Assembly: GCA_030055545.1 (NCBI GenBank)
Contig: JASFYK010000014.1
Coordinates: 1-15,980, forward strand
Direction of reading: 5' to 3'
Source of the DNA: Thermoproteota archaeon
Lineage (GTDB): Archaea; Thermoproteota; Methanomethylicia; Methanomethylicales; Methanomethylicaceae
DNA: 15,980 bases
Part shown: one piece after another, positions 6,420 through 12,687 of the stretch
How positions within the stretch are numbered: position 1 is the first letter of the stretch
How the letters are laid out: each line of letters opens with the position of its first letter
Translations under genes and position numbers: made by a program
The notes under the pieces: model-generated
What the model was told of the DNA's origin: nothing
The model's input: only the letters and a program-made list of their open reading frames with translations
Database searches by the model: none

Positions 6420-6857
6420 ATGGATGAGATTGACATGAAAATACTCAAGCTGCTCCAAGAGGATTCGAGAATTTCATATACCGACCTCTCGGGCAACGTG
6501 GGGATCTCAGAGACTGCGGTCAGGAGAAGGGTCAAAAAACTCCTCGACGAGGGCATAATCACCAGGTTCACAATCAAGATAGATCCTGAGAAGTTAGGGA
6601 AAGGGGTGACGGCGTTTGTCGGGGTTGATGTGGGCGGAGAGATGGGCCCTGTTGCCGGTTCAGAGCTTCTCAACGACCCTGCGATTTCCGAGCTTTACAC
6701 AGTGACTGGAGACTTCGATTTGTTGATAAAAGTAACATGCAAGGACGTGAAGGAGCTTGAGAGGGTAATAGAAAGGGTACGCGGGATGGACTTCACCAAG
6801 ACAACTAGGACCCACGTAGTCCTGAGAAAGCTGAAGGACGCACCACTGGAGCCATAG
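6420..6857 (+). CDS. Lrp/AsnC family transcriptional regulator (first of a tandem pair)
   Basis: 145 residues, the standard length. The N-terminal helix-turn-helix (about 2-50) reads DEIDMKILKLLQEDSRISYTD then GNVGISETAVRRRVKKLLDEG. The linker IITRFTIKIDPEKLG leads to a RAM effector domain (about 63-138), with the SELYTVTGDFDLLIKV strand pattern that forms octamers and binds amino acids or related ligands. It is the first gene of a pair, 12 bp from the next, and shares a short divergent promoter region with the membrane hydrolase. It may therefore regulate itself and the hydrolase; that is inference. The ligand cannot be read from sequence. Confidence 0.93.
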   Translation: MDEIDMKILKLLQEDSRISYTDLSGNVGISETAVRRRVKKLLDEGIITRFTIKIDPEKLGKGVTAFVGVDVGGEMGPVAGSELLNDPAISELYTVTGDFDLLIKVTCKDVKELERVIERVRGMDFTKTTRTHVVLRKLKDAPLEP

Positions 6858-6865
6858 GGAGGTGA
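6858..6865 (+). promoter_or_regulatory. Strong Shine-Dalgarno site of the second lrp gene
   Basis: GGAGGTGA directly after the TAG stop of the first lrp gene complements the archaeal 16S rRNA 3' end over all 8 bases and lies 4 nt before ATG 6870. It fixes the start and shows the pair is read from one transcript. Confidence 0.8.
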
Positions 6866-6869
6866 AATA

Positions 6870-7316
6870 ATGCTTTATGATGAGACTGACCTGATGATAC
6901 TCAGGGAGCTCCAAGAAGACGCAATGACGAGCTACAGGGATATCGCCGAAAAACTGAACCTTTCAGTCGGCACGGTTCACAACAGGATAAAGAGGCTGAA
7001 GGAAGTGGGGCTGATCAAGAGCTTCTCGGCAATAGTCGATGCTGAAAAGCTAGGCTACGGACTGACCGCAATAGTGCTCATGCAGGTCGAGGGTGAAAGG
7101 ATAGTCGAGGTCGAGGAGAGGCTCGCGACATCCAAGTCTATCATTGCCGTCTATGACACGACAGGGGAGTTCGACATAATAGCGATTGGTAAGTTCAAGA
7201 ATAGGGAGGACCTCAATGCATTCATAAAAGATGTGCTCAAGATCCAGTCGATCAAGAGGACTGTCACGAGTATTGCGCTCAATGTCGTTAAGGAGGACCT
7301 GAGGATCAGGTTCTGA
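6870..7316 (+). CDS. Lrp/AsnC family transcriptional regulator (second of a tandem pair)
   Basis: 148 residues. The helix-turn-helix (about 4-52) reads ETDLMILRELQEDAMTSYRD, then EKLNLSVGTVHNRIKRLKEVG. The RAM domain (about 65-140) contains SIIAVYDTTGEFDIIAIGKF. It differs clearly from the neighbour in the recognition helix (SVGTVHNRIK against SETAVRRRVK), so the two probably recognise different DNA, though they could form mixed oligomers. Translation starts from a near-perfect ribosome site. Its end overlaps the acyl-CoA synthetase gene on the other strand by 11 bp, which limits bidirectional transcription. A link between this regulator and that amino-acid-fermentation-type enzyme is attractive but unproven. 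Confidence 0.93.
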   Translation: MLYDETDLMILRELQEDAMTSYRDIAEKLNLSVGTVHNRIKRLKEVGLIKSFSAIVDAEKLGYGLTAIVLMQVEGERIVEVEERLATSKSIIAVYDTTGEFDIIAIGKFKNREDLNAFIKDVLKIQSIKRTVTSIALNVVKEDLRIRF

Positions 7317-8706
7317 AGCATTTTCTCCTCCTGAACTCGCAATATCTTACCATTGCGGAGGCTGCTTCAGCTGCAGATGATGCGCTGGGGAATACGGGAA
7401 TGCCTGTTTTAATGAATGCACGAGAGGCTGCACTTTGGGAGGGGCCCAGCAGATCAACCACGAAGAGCGGCTTATTTGTGGAGCGGGCTAGCTCCGAGAT
7501 CTCTTTGGCGGCTTCGAGCTCTGATCTAATGAGGCTCGGCATCGCTATCGAGCCGATCGTCCCAAAGCCAAGCAGGAATGCCATGTCGAATTCAGGCGAC
7601 CTGAGGACGGCCTCAAGTATTCGTGAGTAGTCGAAAGGGTCAGTGGATGCCACCATGTCTATGGGGTTCCTCTTTGACCAAAACTCAGGAAGGACTGCAT
7701 CTGCCGCCTCAAAAACCGCCCTAGGGAGCGGTGGCAGCGCAATCCCCCTCATTTCAAGAGCGTCAGCGCACTCTATGCCCCATCCCCCTCCAGTTGTAAC
7801 CACCGCTGCGGATCGCCCATTGGGGAGAGGCAGGTTTGAGAATGCGAAGGATATGCGGAAGAGCTCCCCGGGATCCCTAGCCCTGATGACCGAGAACTGC
7901 CTGAATATGCCCTCAATAATCTTGTCTTCGACCGCGATGGCACCCGTGTGGGATGAGGCGGCTGCAATACCCGCAGAGGTCACCCCCACTTTCATCGCTA
8001 CAACGGGCTTCTTCAGCGTGCAAGAGGACAAAGACGAGACGAGCCCCCTGCCCTCCCGCACCGACTCCAAGTAAAGCGCTATCACGCTAGTGCTGTTGTC
8101 GTTTTCAAAGTACTTCAGAAGTTCTGGGGTTGAGAGATCAGCCTCGTTCCCAATGCTGACGAACTTGCTGAATCCAACCCCATGCTCCTTTGCCCAAGCC
8201 AAGACGGTAGTGCCCACCGCACCGCTCTGGGACACAAAGGCGATCCCTCCCTTTGGAGGCACTAGGGAGGTGAAGGTCGAGACTAAATCTGAGTGAGAGC
8301 TGTAGATCCCCATGCAATTAGGTCCTATTATCCGAACTCCAAGTGACCTTGCTATCTGGACTATCTTGCGTTCAAGTTCAAAGTGCCCAGACTCGCCAAA
8401 TCCGGCTGAGATTATTATTGCGAACTTAACGCCCACCTCCCCGCACTCGACTACCGTATCATAAATCAGCCTGTTTGGGAGGGCGATCACTGCAAGGTCG
8501 ACCTCCCCGGGCAGTTCGCTCACGGATCGGTAGCAACGAATGCCGAGCACCTCATCCGCTTTCGGATTCACTGCATAGATACTGCCTTTGAATCCACCAT
8601 TCAAAAGGTTACGTAGCAGGACATGCCCCCAGGCTTCGGGATCCCTAGAAGCCCCGACCACGCAGACAGACCGAGGCGAGAATAAGCGCTCTAAAGGATG
8701 ACCCAT
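7306..8706 (-). CDS. acdA: ADP-forming acyl-CoA synthetase (acetate-CoA ligase, ADP-forming), alpha subunit
   Basis: 466 residues, the size of the separate alpha subunit. The enzyme converts acyl-CoA, ADP and phosphate to the acid, ATP and CoA, the energy-yielding last step of peptide or sugar fermentation in many archaea. The N-terminal CoA-binding Rossmann domain reads SVCVVGASRDP, with IYAVNPKADEVLG and the conserved NLIGPNC-like IIGPNCMGIY. The succinyl-CoA-ligase-like domain has FVSQSGAVG and the phosphorylated histidine His253 in SSHTGAIAVED. A further domain follows, with TTGGGWGIECADA and KRNPIDM. The ATP-grasp beta subunit (acdB) is not next to it and should be elsewhere. The TATA element TTTTTAA (8729-8735) lies 26 bp before ATG 8706, indicating a leaderless transcript. 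The substrate (acetyl-, aryl- or branched acyl-CoA) cannot be told. Confidence 0.88.
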   Translation of the reverse strand: MGHPLERLFSPRSVCVVGASRDPEAWGHVLLRNLLNGGFKGSIYAVNPKADEVLGIRCYRSVSELPGEVDLAVIALPNRLIYDTVVECGEVGVKFAIIISAGFGESGHFELERKIVQIARSLGVRIIGPNCMGIYSSHSDLVSTFTSLVPPKGGIAFVSQSGAVGTTVLAWAKEHGVGFSKFVSIGNEADLSTPELLKYFENDNSTSVIALYLESVREGRGLVSSLSSCTLKKPVVAMKVGVTSAGIAAASSHTGAIAVEDKIIEGIFRQFSVIRARDPGELFRISFAFSNLPLPNGRSAAVVTTGGGWGIECADALEMRGIALPPLPRAVFEAADAVLPEFWSKRNPIDMVASTDPFDYSRILEAVLRSPEFDMAFLLGFGTIGSIAMPSLIRSELEAAKEISELARSTNKPLFVVDLLGPSQSAASRAFIKTGIPVFPSASSAAEAASAMVRYCEFRRRKCFRT

Positions 8707-8728
8707 GCTTTAAACTTGGTGCTGCATG

Positions 8729-8735
8729 TTAAAAA
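8729..8735 (-). promoter_or_regulatory. TATA element of acdA (leaderless)
   Basis: Minus-strand TTTTTAA is centred 26 bp before ATG 8706, so transcription should begin at the start codon itself. It lies in the 46-bp gap after the helical protein gene, and acdA need not depend on read-through. Confidence 0.55.
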
Positions 8736-8752
8736 CAGGTACCCTTTTTGGT

Positions 8753-9334
8753 TCATTTTCCGAGGAGGTGCCTGAGCACCTCATATACCCTGTTTGCAAA
8801 TTCCTTCCTCACAGCCGATAGGTTCTCGACTTTCCTGAGAAACCTGATCGAAACCACTTTTGTTGCGGCGTATTCGACAGAAACATCTTCCCTATAGGCA
8901 TCCCTAAGGCACTCAATGAGCAGGTTGACAAGATCGTGCGCCAGGGTGTTGCGCCTGCGCTTCAGCTCAAAAGAGAAGTCTTCCGCCTTCATTTCATCGA
9001 AAATCCGGATCTCGTTGACCGCAGCATTTAGCGCAGGGAGGAGGAGGTTCTCGAGTTCCCAGACATCAATTGTTAGGCTCAACCCCCCTTCTGGGCGGAC
9101 TCCAGATAGGATCTGGGACGAGAGCCTCTCTGATGCCTCGTAAAGCACCTTCTCGAGCTCCAGTCCTGATAGAGCTTCCCTGCGGTCATTAAATTGTGGC
9201 TTTGGCAAAAATGACTCCTCATTTATAAGAAGTGCAAGCAAACTGAAATATCTTTCTAGATCTGTGCAACAAATGGCAAGTGTTATTAGGTCTCCATAGT
9301 CGTAATTCAGATCAAAATATAGGGGTAGCCACAT
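8753..9334 (-). CDS. Unrecognised all-helical protein with an R-x4-H motif (possible HEPN domain)
   Basis: 193 residues from ATG 9334; the frame is open to TTG 9355, adding 7. I do not recognise the family. The sequence looks almost entirely alpha-helical: YGDLITLAICCTDLERYFS, ELEKVLYEASERLSSQIL, WELENLLLPALNAAVNEIR, FELKRRRNTLAHDLVNLLI, and a C-terminal helix FANRVYEVLRHLLGK. RNTLAH (Arg128 and His133 in the ATG numbering) fits the R-x4-H pattern with a polar residue after Arg that marks HEPN ribonucleases and HEPN-like nucleic-acid-binding proteins, and it sits at a helix start as there. That is a short motif and chance is possible. It is divergent from a small winged-helix-like gene, with the starts 41 bp apart. 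The Cys-Cys at about residue 22 is the only other distinctive feature. Confidence 0.6.
   Translation of the reverse strand: MWLPLYFDLNYDYGDLITLAICCTDLERYFSLLALLINEESFLPKPQFNDRREALSGLELEKVLYEASERLSSQILSGVRPEGGLSLTIDVWELENLLLPALNAAVNEIRIFDEMKAEDFSFELKRRRNTLAHDLVNLLIECLRDAYREDVSVEYAATKVVSIRFLRKVENLSAVRKEFANRVYEVLRHLLGK
9313..9320 (+). promoter_or_regulatory. Possible TATA element of the winged-helix-like gene at 9376
   Basis: CAAAATAT followed by AGGGG, inside the start of the divergent helical-protein gene. It predicts transcription from about 9343, leaving a leader of about 32 nt. The match is moderate. Confidence 0.3.
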
Positions 9335-9375
9335 TGCCTCGGAGGATAGTCCCAAGAGCCAAGAGATCTGGTAAG

Positions 9376-9738
9376 ATGTACTTCAATGCCTCGAATGTGT
9401 CCAGCAACATGGGACTGAAGGAGATCACTGAGATAGTCTTCACGAATGCAGAGTCCTATAAGGAGATAGCTACCCTGATACTAGAATGGATAAAGATCAG
9501 GAGCGACCGCGAGAACAGGGGATATCCCAGATGGGTGACGACCCAAGAGTTGTCAGACTACATCAACGAAAGGCTGAAAAAGCGGAGGAGGAGTGCGGCC
9601 TACGCCGTTATCAAGGATTACCTTTTGCCGCTTGGGATACTCGAGTACAGGACCTCAGAATCGAAGTATGTAATAAGCAGGGATTTTGCAGGCGCGCTAA
9701 AGAGGCTCGCCGACGCCTACACGAAATGGACCGCATAA
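9376..9738 (+). CDS. Small winged-helix-like protein, function unknown
   Basis: 120 residues from ATG 9376; the frame is open to 9280, and ATG 9409 (MGLKEITEIVF) is also possible. The start is uncertain because none has a good ribosome site. A leading helix pair (TEIVFTNAESYKEIATLILEWIKI) is followed by what looks like a winged helix: WVTTQELSDYINERLKKRRRSAAYAVIKDYLLPLGILEYR, then a wing SKYVISRDF and a last helix. The KKRRR patch would suit nucleic-acid contact. It is divergent from the R-x4-H protein and 41 bp upstream of nifB on the same strand, although nifB has its own TATA element within the gap. It could be a regulator of either neighbour. I do not recognise a named family. Confidence 0.65.
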   Translation: MYFNASNVSSNMGLKEITEIVFTNAESYKEIATLILEWIKIRSDRENRGYPRWVTTQELSDYINERLKKRRRSAAYAVIKDYLLPLGILEYRTSESKYVISRDFAGALKRLADAYTKWTA

Positions 9739-9745
9739 TATATAA
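9739..9745 (+). promoter_or_regulatory. TATA box of the nifB-like gene
   Basis: TATATAA begins directly after the stop codon of the upstream gene and predicts transcription from about 9768. GGGGGAG at 9768-9774 then serves as ribosome site, 5 nt before ATG 9780. Confidence 0.55.
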
Positions 9746-9755
9746 CACCGTTATA
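9741..9755. promoter_or_regulatory. Perfect dyad overlapping the nifB TATA box (candidate operator)
   Basis: TATAAC-ACC-GTTATA is an inverted repeat with 6-bp arms and a 3-bp spacer, lying across the TATA box and the following 10 bp. A protein bound here would block TBP. It does not match the GGAA-N6-TTCC operator known for the methanogen nitrogen regulator NrpR. AT-rich dyads can arise by chance. Confidence 0.4.
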
Positions 9756-9779
9756 ATATAGGGTTGAGGGGGAGAATGG

Positions 9780-10664
9780 ATGTCGGACAGAGAGAACCCC
9801 AAGTGGGCAGGGGTGGGCTCAAAGTTTGCACACCTCACAGCTGCTCACCCTTGCTTTGGAGTGAAAGCGCACTTCACAGCTGCAAGGATCCACCTGCCGA
9901 TAGCGCCAAGGTGCAACATCCAGTGCAGATACTGTGTTAGAAAGATCGACAAGTGTGAGCAGAAGCCGGGGATCGCAGCCTGCATAATGGATGATGAAAT
10001 GGCGCTCAAGAGGCTCGAGGCAGAGATTAAGAGCAATCCTAGCCTGAGGGTTGTTGGCATAGCCGGACCCGGGGACCCTCTGGAGAACGAGGCAACGTAC
10101 AGGGTGCTCGGACGTATAAAAGACAAATATCCTGACCTCATATCATGTCTCTCAACGAACGGGTTGCTGCTCGAGGATGTGGCAGATAAACTGAAGGATA
10201 GCGGTGTCAGGACTGTCACTGTAACAATAAATGCTATTGATCCGGCAGTTGGATCGAAGATATACGAGTGGGTGAGGTACAAGGGGGAAAAGCTTGAAGG
10301 CACCAAGGGCGCAGAACTGCTGATACGGAAGCAGCTCAGCGGGATTGAGGAGCTTGTGAAAAGAGGCATAGTAGTCAGGATAAACACCGTCCTGATACCC
10401 GGGGTCAACGAGGATCAGATCCCGCGCATTGCAGAAGAGGCGTCAAAGAGGGGTGCTAGCCTCATGAACATAATTCCGCTCATACCGCAGCATGGTTTCG
10501 AGGAGCATAGGAAACCGACATGCAAAGAGCTCGAGGAGGCGAGGAATGCCGCGGAGAAGTACCTCCCGCAGTTCAGGCTCTGCCGGCAATGCAGGGCGGA
10601 CGCTGCAGGGATACCCGGCAAGGAGAAGCAAGCCGGGGCGACCTCAGATTACTTCCACGGATGA
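9780..10664 (+). CDS. nifB: NifB-type radical SAM enzyme (nitrogenase cofactor precursor maturase family)
   Basis: 294 residues, the stand-alone archaeal NifB length without a NifX-like tail. NifB fuses two [4Fe-4S] units with a methyl-derived carbon to make the 8Fe-9S-C precursor of nitrogenase cofactors. Expected ligands are all visible: HPC (His23, Cys25) at the N-terminus, the radical SAM C-x3-C-x2-C (Cys45, Cys49, Cys52) in RCNIQCRYC, Cys59 in DKCEQKPG, Cys123 in SCLSTNGL, and the C-terminal CRQCRADAAG (Cys268, Cys271). The usual E-x-R-P-G-V reads EQKPGI, a mild divergence. GGGGGAG precedes ATG 9780. No nifH, nifD, nifK, nifE or nifN gene is in the window, so it may be an orphan, serve a distant nitrogenase, or have a related cofactor role. 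It is convergent with the beta-CASP gene, 4 bp apart. Confidence 0.85.
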   Translation: MSDRENPKWAGVGSKFAHLTAAHPCFGVKAHFTAARIHLPIAPRCNIQCRYCVRKIDKCEQKPGIAACIMDDEMALKRLEAEIKSNPSLRVVGIAGPGDPLENEATYRVLGRIKDKYPDLISCLSTNGLLLEDVADKLKDSGVRTVTVTINAIDPAVGSKIYEWVRYKGEKLEGTKGAELLIRKQLSGIEELVKRGIVVRINTVLIPGVNEDQIPRIAEEASKRGASLMNIIPLIPQHGFEEHRKPTCKELEEARNAAEKYLPQFRLCRQCRADAAGIPGKEKQAGATSDYFHG

Positions 10665-10668
10665 TTGC

Positions 10669-12177
10669 TCATTTGGTGTTTATCAGTGATCGGATGTCCT
10701 CTGCCCGCATGAACCTCTCCTTGCCGTGGTGCTTCACCCGCATGGAAAAGCTCTTTGGTACGATTATCGAGGTTGATTGAGAGATGGGGACCTCGACATG
10801 GACATCTTGGGTGCTGCTCACGGGCCTGTGCTCAAGATCAACAGTCTCGCCCACTGACGGCATGATGATTTCACCCGTGTGCTGTTTAACCGACTCTGCA
10901 AGAGCCTTGAGACTCTCTTCATCGCCGTGGACCAGCACAAGCCTCTCTGGCTTAATCCGAGAGATGTAATTGCACAGCTCGTTGTGCATTGCATGGGCAG
11001 AGATGTCAAAATGAGCCACTTTACAGCGGACATCCACCTCCTTTGACTCCTTGGATATCATGTCCCTGAGAGTAAAGTTCCTCACTCCGGACATGAGCTG
11101 GTGCCCGGTAGTCCCTTCCTCCATGTGCCCGCACAGGGCAATCAGGTTCTTCTCGCCCGGCGCCATCTTTATCATATGCCAGACGCTCCACCCGCCCCTC
11201 AGCATCCCCGATGGTGCAAGTATGACGCATGCACAGTCCCTCTGGTAGAGGCGTTTCCTTTCCGAAATGCTCTTGAAGGTCCGAAGTGCCTCCCAGCGGA
11301 AGGGATTGATATTGTTGAAGAGGTATGCCCGTCTCACCTTGTCGTCCATATAGATCAGGAACTGCTCGTATATCCGGAGCGTTTCGATCGCCATGCCCTC
11401 CAAGTAGACCTCAACGTTCGGGATCTTGTTCCAGCTGTCCTTCAGTATCTTGAGGATTTCCTGCGCCTTACCTACGGAGAATGTTGGAATGAGTATTTTC
11501 CCGCCGGTCTCAATCGTAGACCTGACGGATTCGATGAAATCTTTGCTTGTTTCTTCCCTGCTTTTCCTGTTCTTCCCTCCATAGGTCCCCTCGCATATGA
11601 GCACGTCAGGGTAGACCAAGTCTTCAGTGCGCCAGTACCTGAGGTGGTTGGAAGAGGTTCCCAGATCTCCCGAGTATACAAGCCTGAAGCCTTTGTACAT
11701 CACCTCAGTCATCGTCGACCCCAATATATGGCCCGCGTTGTGGAAGTTCACGCTTATCGAGTCGAGCTTGAAGACCTCGTGGTAGGTCGTCGGAACTGCC
11801 AGCTTGTTCAGTACGCGGTGCATCTCCTTCGAGGACCACAGGCGATCCTCCTTGGGCCATTCCCTTTCCATTATGGATAGCTCGTCCTGCCAGAGGAGCT
11901 TGACGAGCGCAAGTGTGGGGAGGGTCATGAACACCTTGCCCTTGAAGCCCCTCCTCACGAGCTCAGGTATGGCTCCGGTGTGATCTAAGTGCGCATGGGA
12001 GACGAACACGGCGTCCAAGTTTTCGATGCTCGTTCCTGAAAAATCAGGCAATGCCTTCGGTCCAGTTGCGGCCGGATCTATGCCGCAGTCGAGGAGGAAG
12101 TGGTGGTTATTTACGTCTAGGCGTATGCACGAACGCCCTACCTCGCGTCCTGCGCCTAACACCCTCAGCTGGGGCAT
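10669..12177 (-). CDS. Beta-CASP metallo-ribonuclease, archaeal CPSF type (aCPSF2-like)
   Basis: 502 residues from ATG 12177; the frame is open to TTG 12192, but GAGG at 12187-12190 is spaced for ATG. The metallo-beta-lactamase core has SHAHLDH (His61, His63, Asp65, His66), the histidine of AGHILGS and the aspartate of YSGDLG. The beta-CASP motifs are present: A (ICEGTYG), B (FDISAHA) and C (LVHGDEES), with PTFSVGKAQEIL between. This marks a 5'-3' exonuclease or endonuclease acting on RNA ends, in RNA maturation, decay or transcription termination. It lacks the N-terminal KH domains of aCPSF1, so it fits aCPSF2 or an RNase J-like paralogue. About 50-60 residues beyond motif C form a basic extension (KSFSMRVKHHGKERFMRAED), possibly an RNA or dimer contact. 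It is divergent from the thioredoxin gene. Confidence 0.9.
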   Translation of the reverse strand: MPQLRVLGAGREVGRSCIRLDVNNHHFLLDCGIDPAATGPKALPDFSGTSIENLDAVFVSHAHLDHTGAIPELVRRGFKGKVFMTLPTLALVKLLWQDELSIMEREWPKEDRLWSSKEMHRVLNKLAVPTTYHEVFKLDSISVNFHNAGHILGSTMTEVMYKGFRLVYSGDLGTSSNHLRYWRTEDLVYPDVLICEGTYGGKNRKSREETSKDFIESVRSTIETGGKILIPTFSVGKAQEILKILKDSWNKIPNVEVYLEGMAIETLRIYEQFLIYMDDKVRRAYLFNNINPFRWEALRTFKSISERKRLYQRDCACVILAPSGMLRGGWSVWHMIKMAPGEKNLIALCGHMEEGTTGHQLMSGVRNFTLRDMISKESKEVDVRCKVAHFDISAHAMHNELCNYISRIKPERLVLVHGDEESLKALAESVKQHTGEIIMPSVGETVDLEHRPVSSTQDVHVEVPISQSTSIIVPKSFSMRVKHHGKERFMRAEDIRSLINTK

Positions 12178-12217
12178 CACGAGAAACCTCAATATCCGAT
12201 AATGGTTTGTTTTTAAT

Positions 12218-12227
12218 CTTTTTAAAG
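12218..12227 (-). promoter_or_regulatory. TATA element of the beta-CASP ribonuclease gene
   Basis: Minus-strand CTTTAAAAAG is centred at 12222.5, predicting transcription from about 12196 and a leader of some 19 nt that includes the GAGG ribosome site. A second AT-rich element (ATTAAAAAC, about 12209-12217) is an alternative. The 158-bp divergent gap is otherwise T- and A-rich with no gene. Confidence 0.45.
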
Positions 12228-12301
12228 GTTTTTATCTAAAAAATTTTAAATCGGACCTTTTGCCAAAGGAATGCAAAGATAAATAGAGCCTCATGGATAC
12301 C

Positions 12302-12309
12302 CTTTTAGA
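12302..12309 (+). promoter_or_regulatory. Candidate TATA element of the thioredoxin-phosphatase-trm9-elp3 series
   Basis: CTTTTAGA is centred 31 bp before ATG 12336, which would leave a leader of about 4 nt. The same core precedes tatD. ATAAATAG at 12279-12286 is a rival, giving a longer leader that includes GGGGG at 12321-12325. Confidence 0.4.
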
Positions 12310-12335
12310 AGAGAAATGAAGGGGGCTCGCAGAGA

Positions 12336-12668
12336 ATGTCTGAAATCCTAGTTGAAGTAACAGACAAGGATTTTGAAAGTTTCTTAGATAGGAACGAGAT
12401 CGCAGTTGTGGAGTTCTGGGACCCATGGTGCAGCATATGCAGCGAAATGGCGCCAGTTTACGAGGAGCTGGCGAGGAAGTACGCGGGCAAGGCAGTTTTT
12501 GGAAAGCTTAACATGAGGGAAAGCAGGAAGGTGCCGGATGAATATGAAGTCTACGTCACGCCAACATTCATCTTCTTCAAGAACGGAAGAGAGGTCCACA
12601 GACTGGGAGGTCTAATGGATCCAGAAAAGCTCGAGGAAGATCTCAAAGAACGGCTCCTCAGCCCATGA
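12336..12668 (+). CDS. Thioredoxin-like protein with a CSIC active site
   Basis: 110 residues, single thioredoxin domain, no signal peptide, so cytoplasmic. VVEFWDPWCSICSEMAPVYEELARKY carries the redox pair Cys32 and Cys35. The central dipeptide is Ser-Ile instead of the usual Gly-Pro, which should raise or lower the redox potential relative to standard thioredoxin. The cis-proline loop YVTPTFIFFKNGREV is intact and the C-terminal helix is present. It is the first gene of a plus-strand series and ends 19 bp before the phosphatase. Partners cannot be read from sequence; the downstream iron-sulfur enzyme Elp3 is cysteine-rich but there is no evidence of a link. Confidence 0.88.
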   Translation: MSEILVEVTDKDFESFLDRNEIAVVEFWDPWCSICSEMAPVYEELARKYAGKAVFGKLNMRESRKVPDEYEVYVTPTFIFFKNGREVHRLGGLMDPEKLEEDLKERLLSP

Positions 12669-12687
12669 ACGAAGGTAGTGGTTTGCG

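Noticed and set aside
9845..10408. A 187-codon minus-strand frame inside the nifB gene.
   Set aside because: Ser/Leu-rich translation typical of an antisense shadow; the plus-strand frame carries all NifB ligands.
11101..11880. A 259-codon plus-strand frame opposite the beta-CASP gene.
   Set aside because: No recognisable motif, no ribosome site, and fully covered by a gene with complete catalytic motifs.
12195..12300. AT-rich divergent gap as a replication origin.
   Set aside because: No origin recognition box pairs or Orc1/Cdc6 gene nearby; the AT-richness is explained by two promoters.
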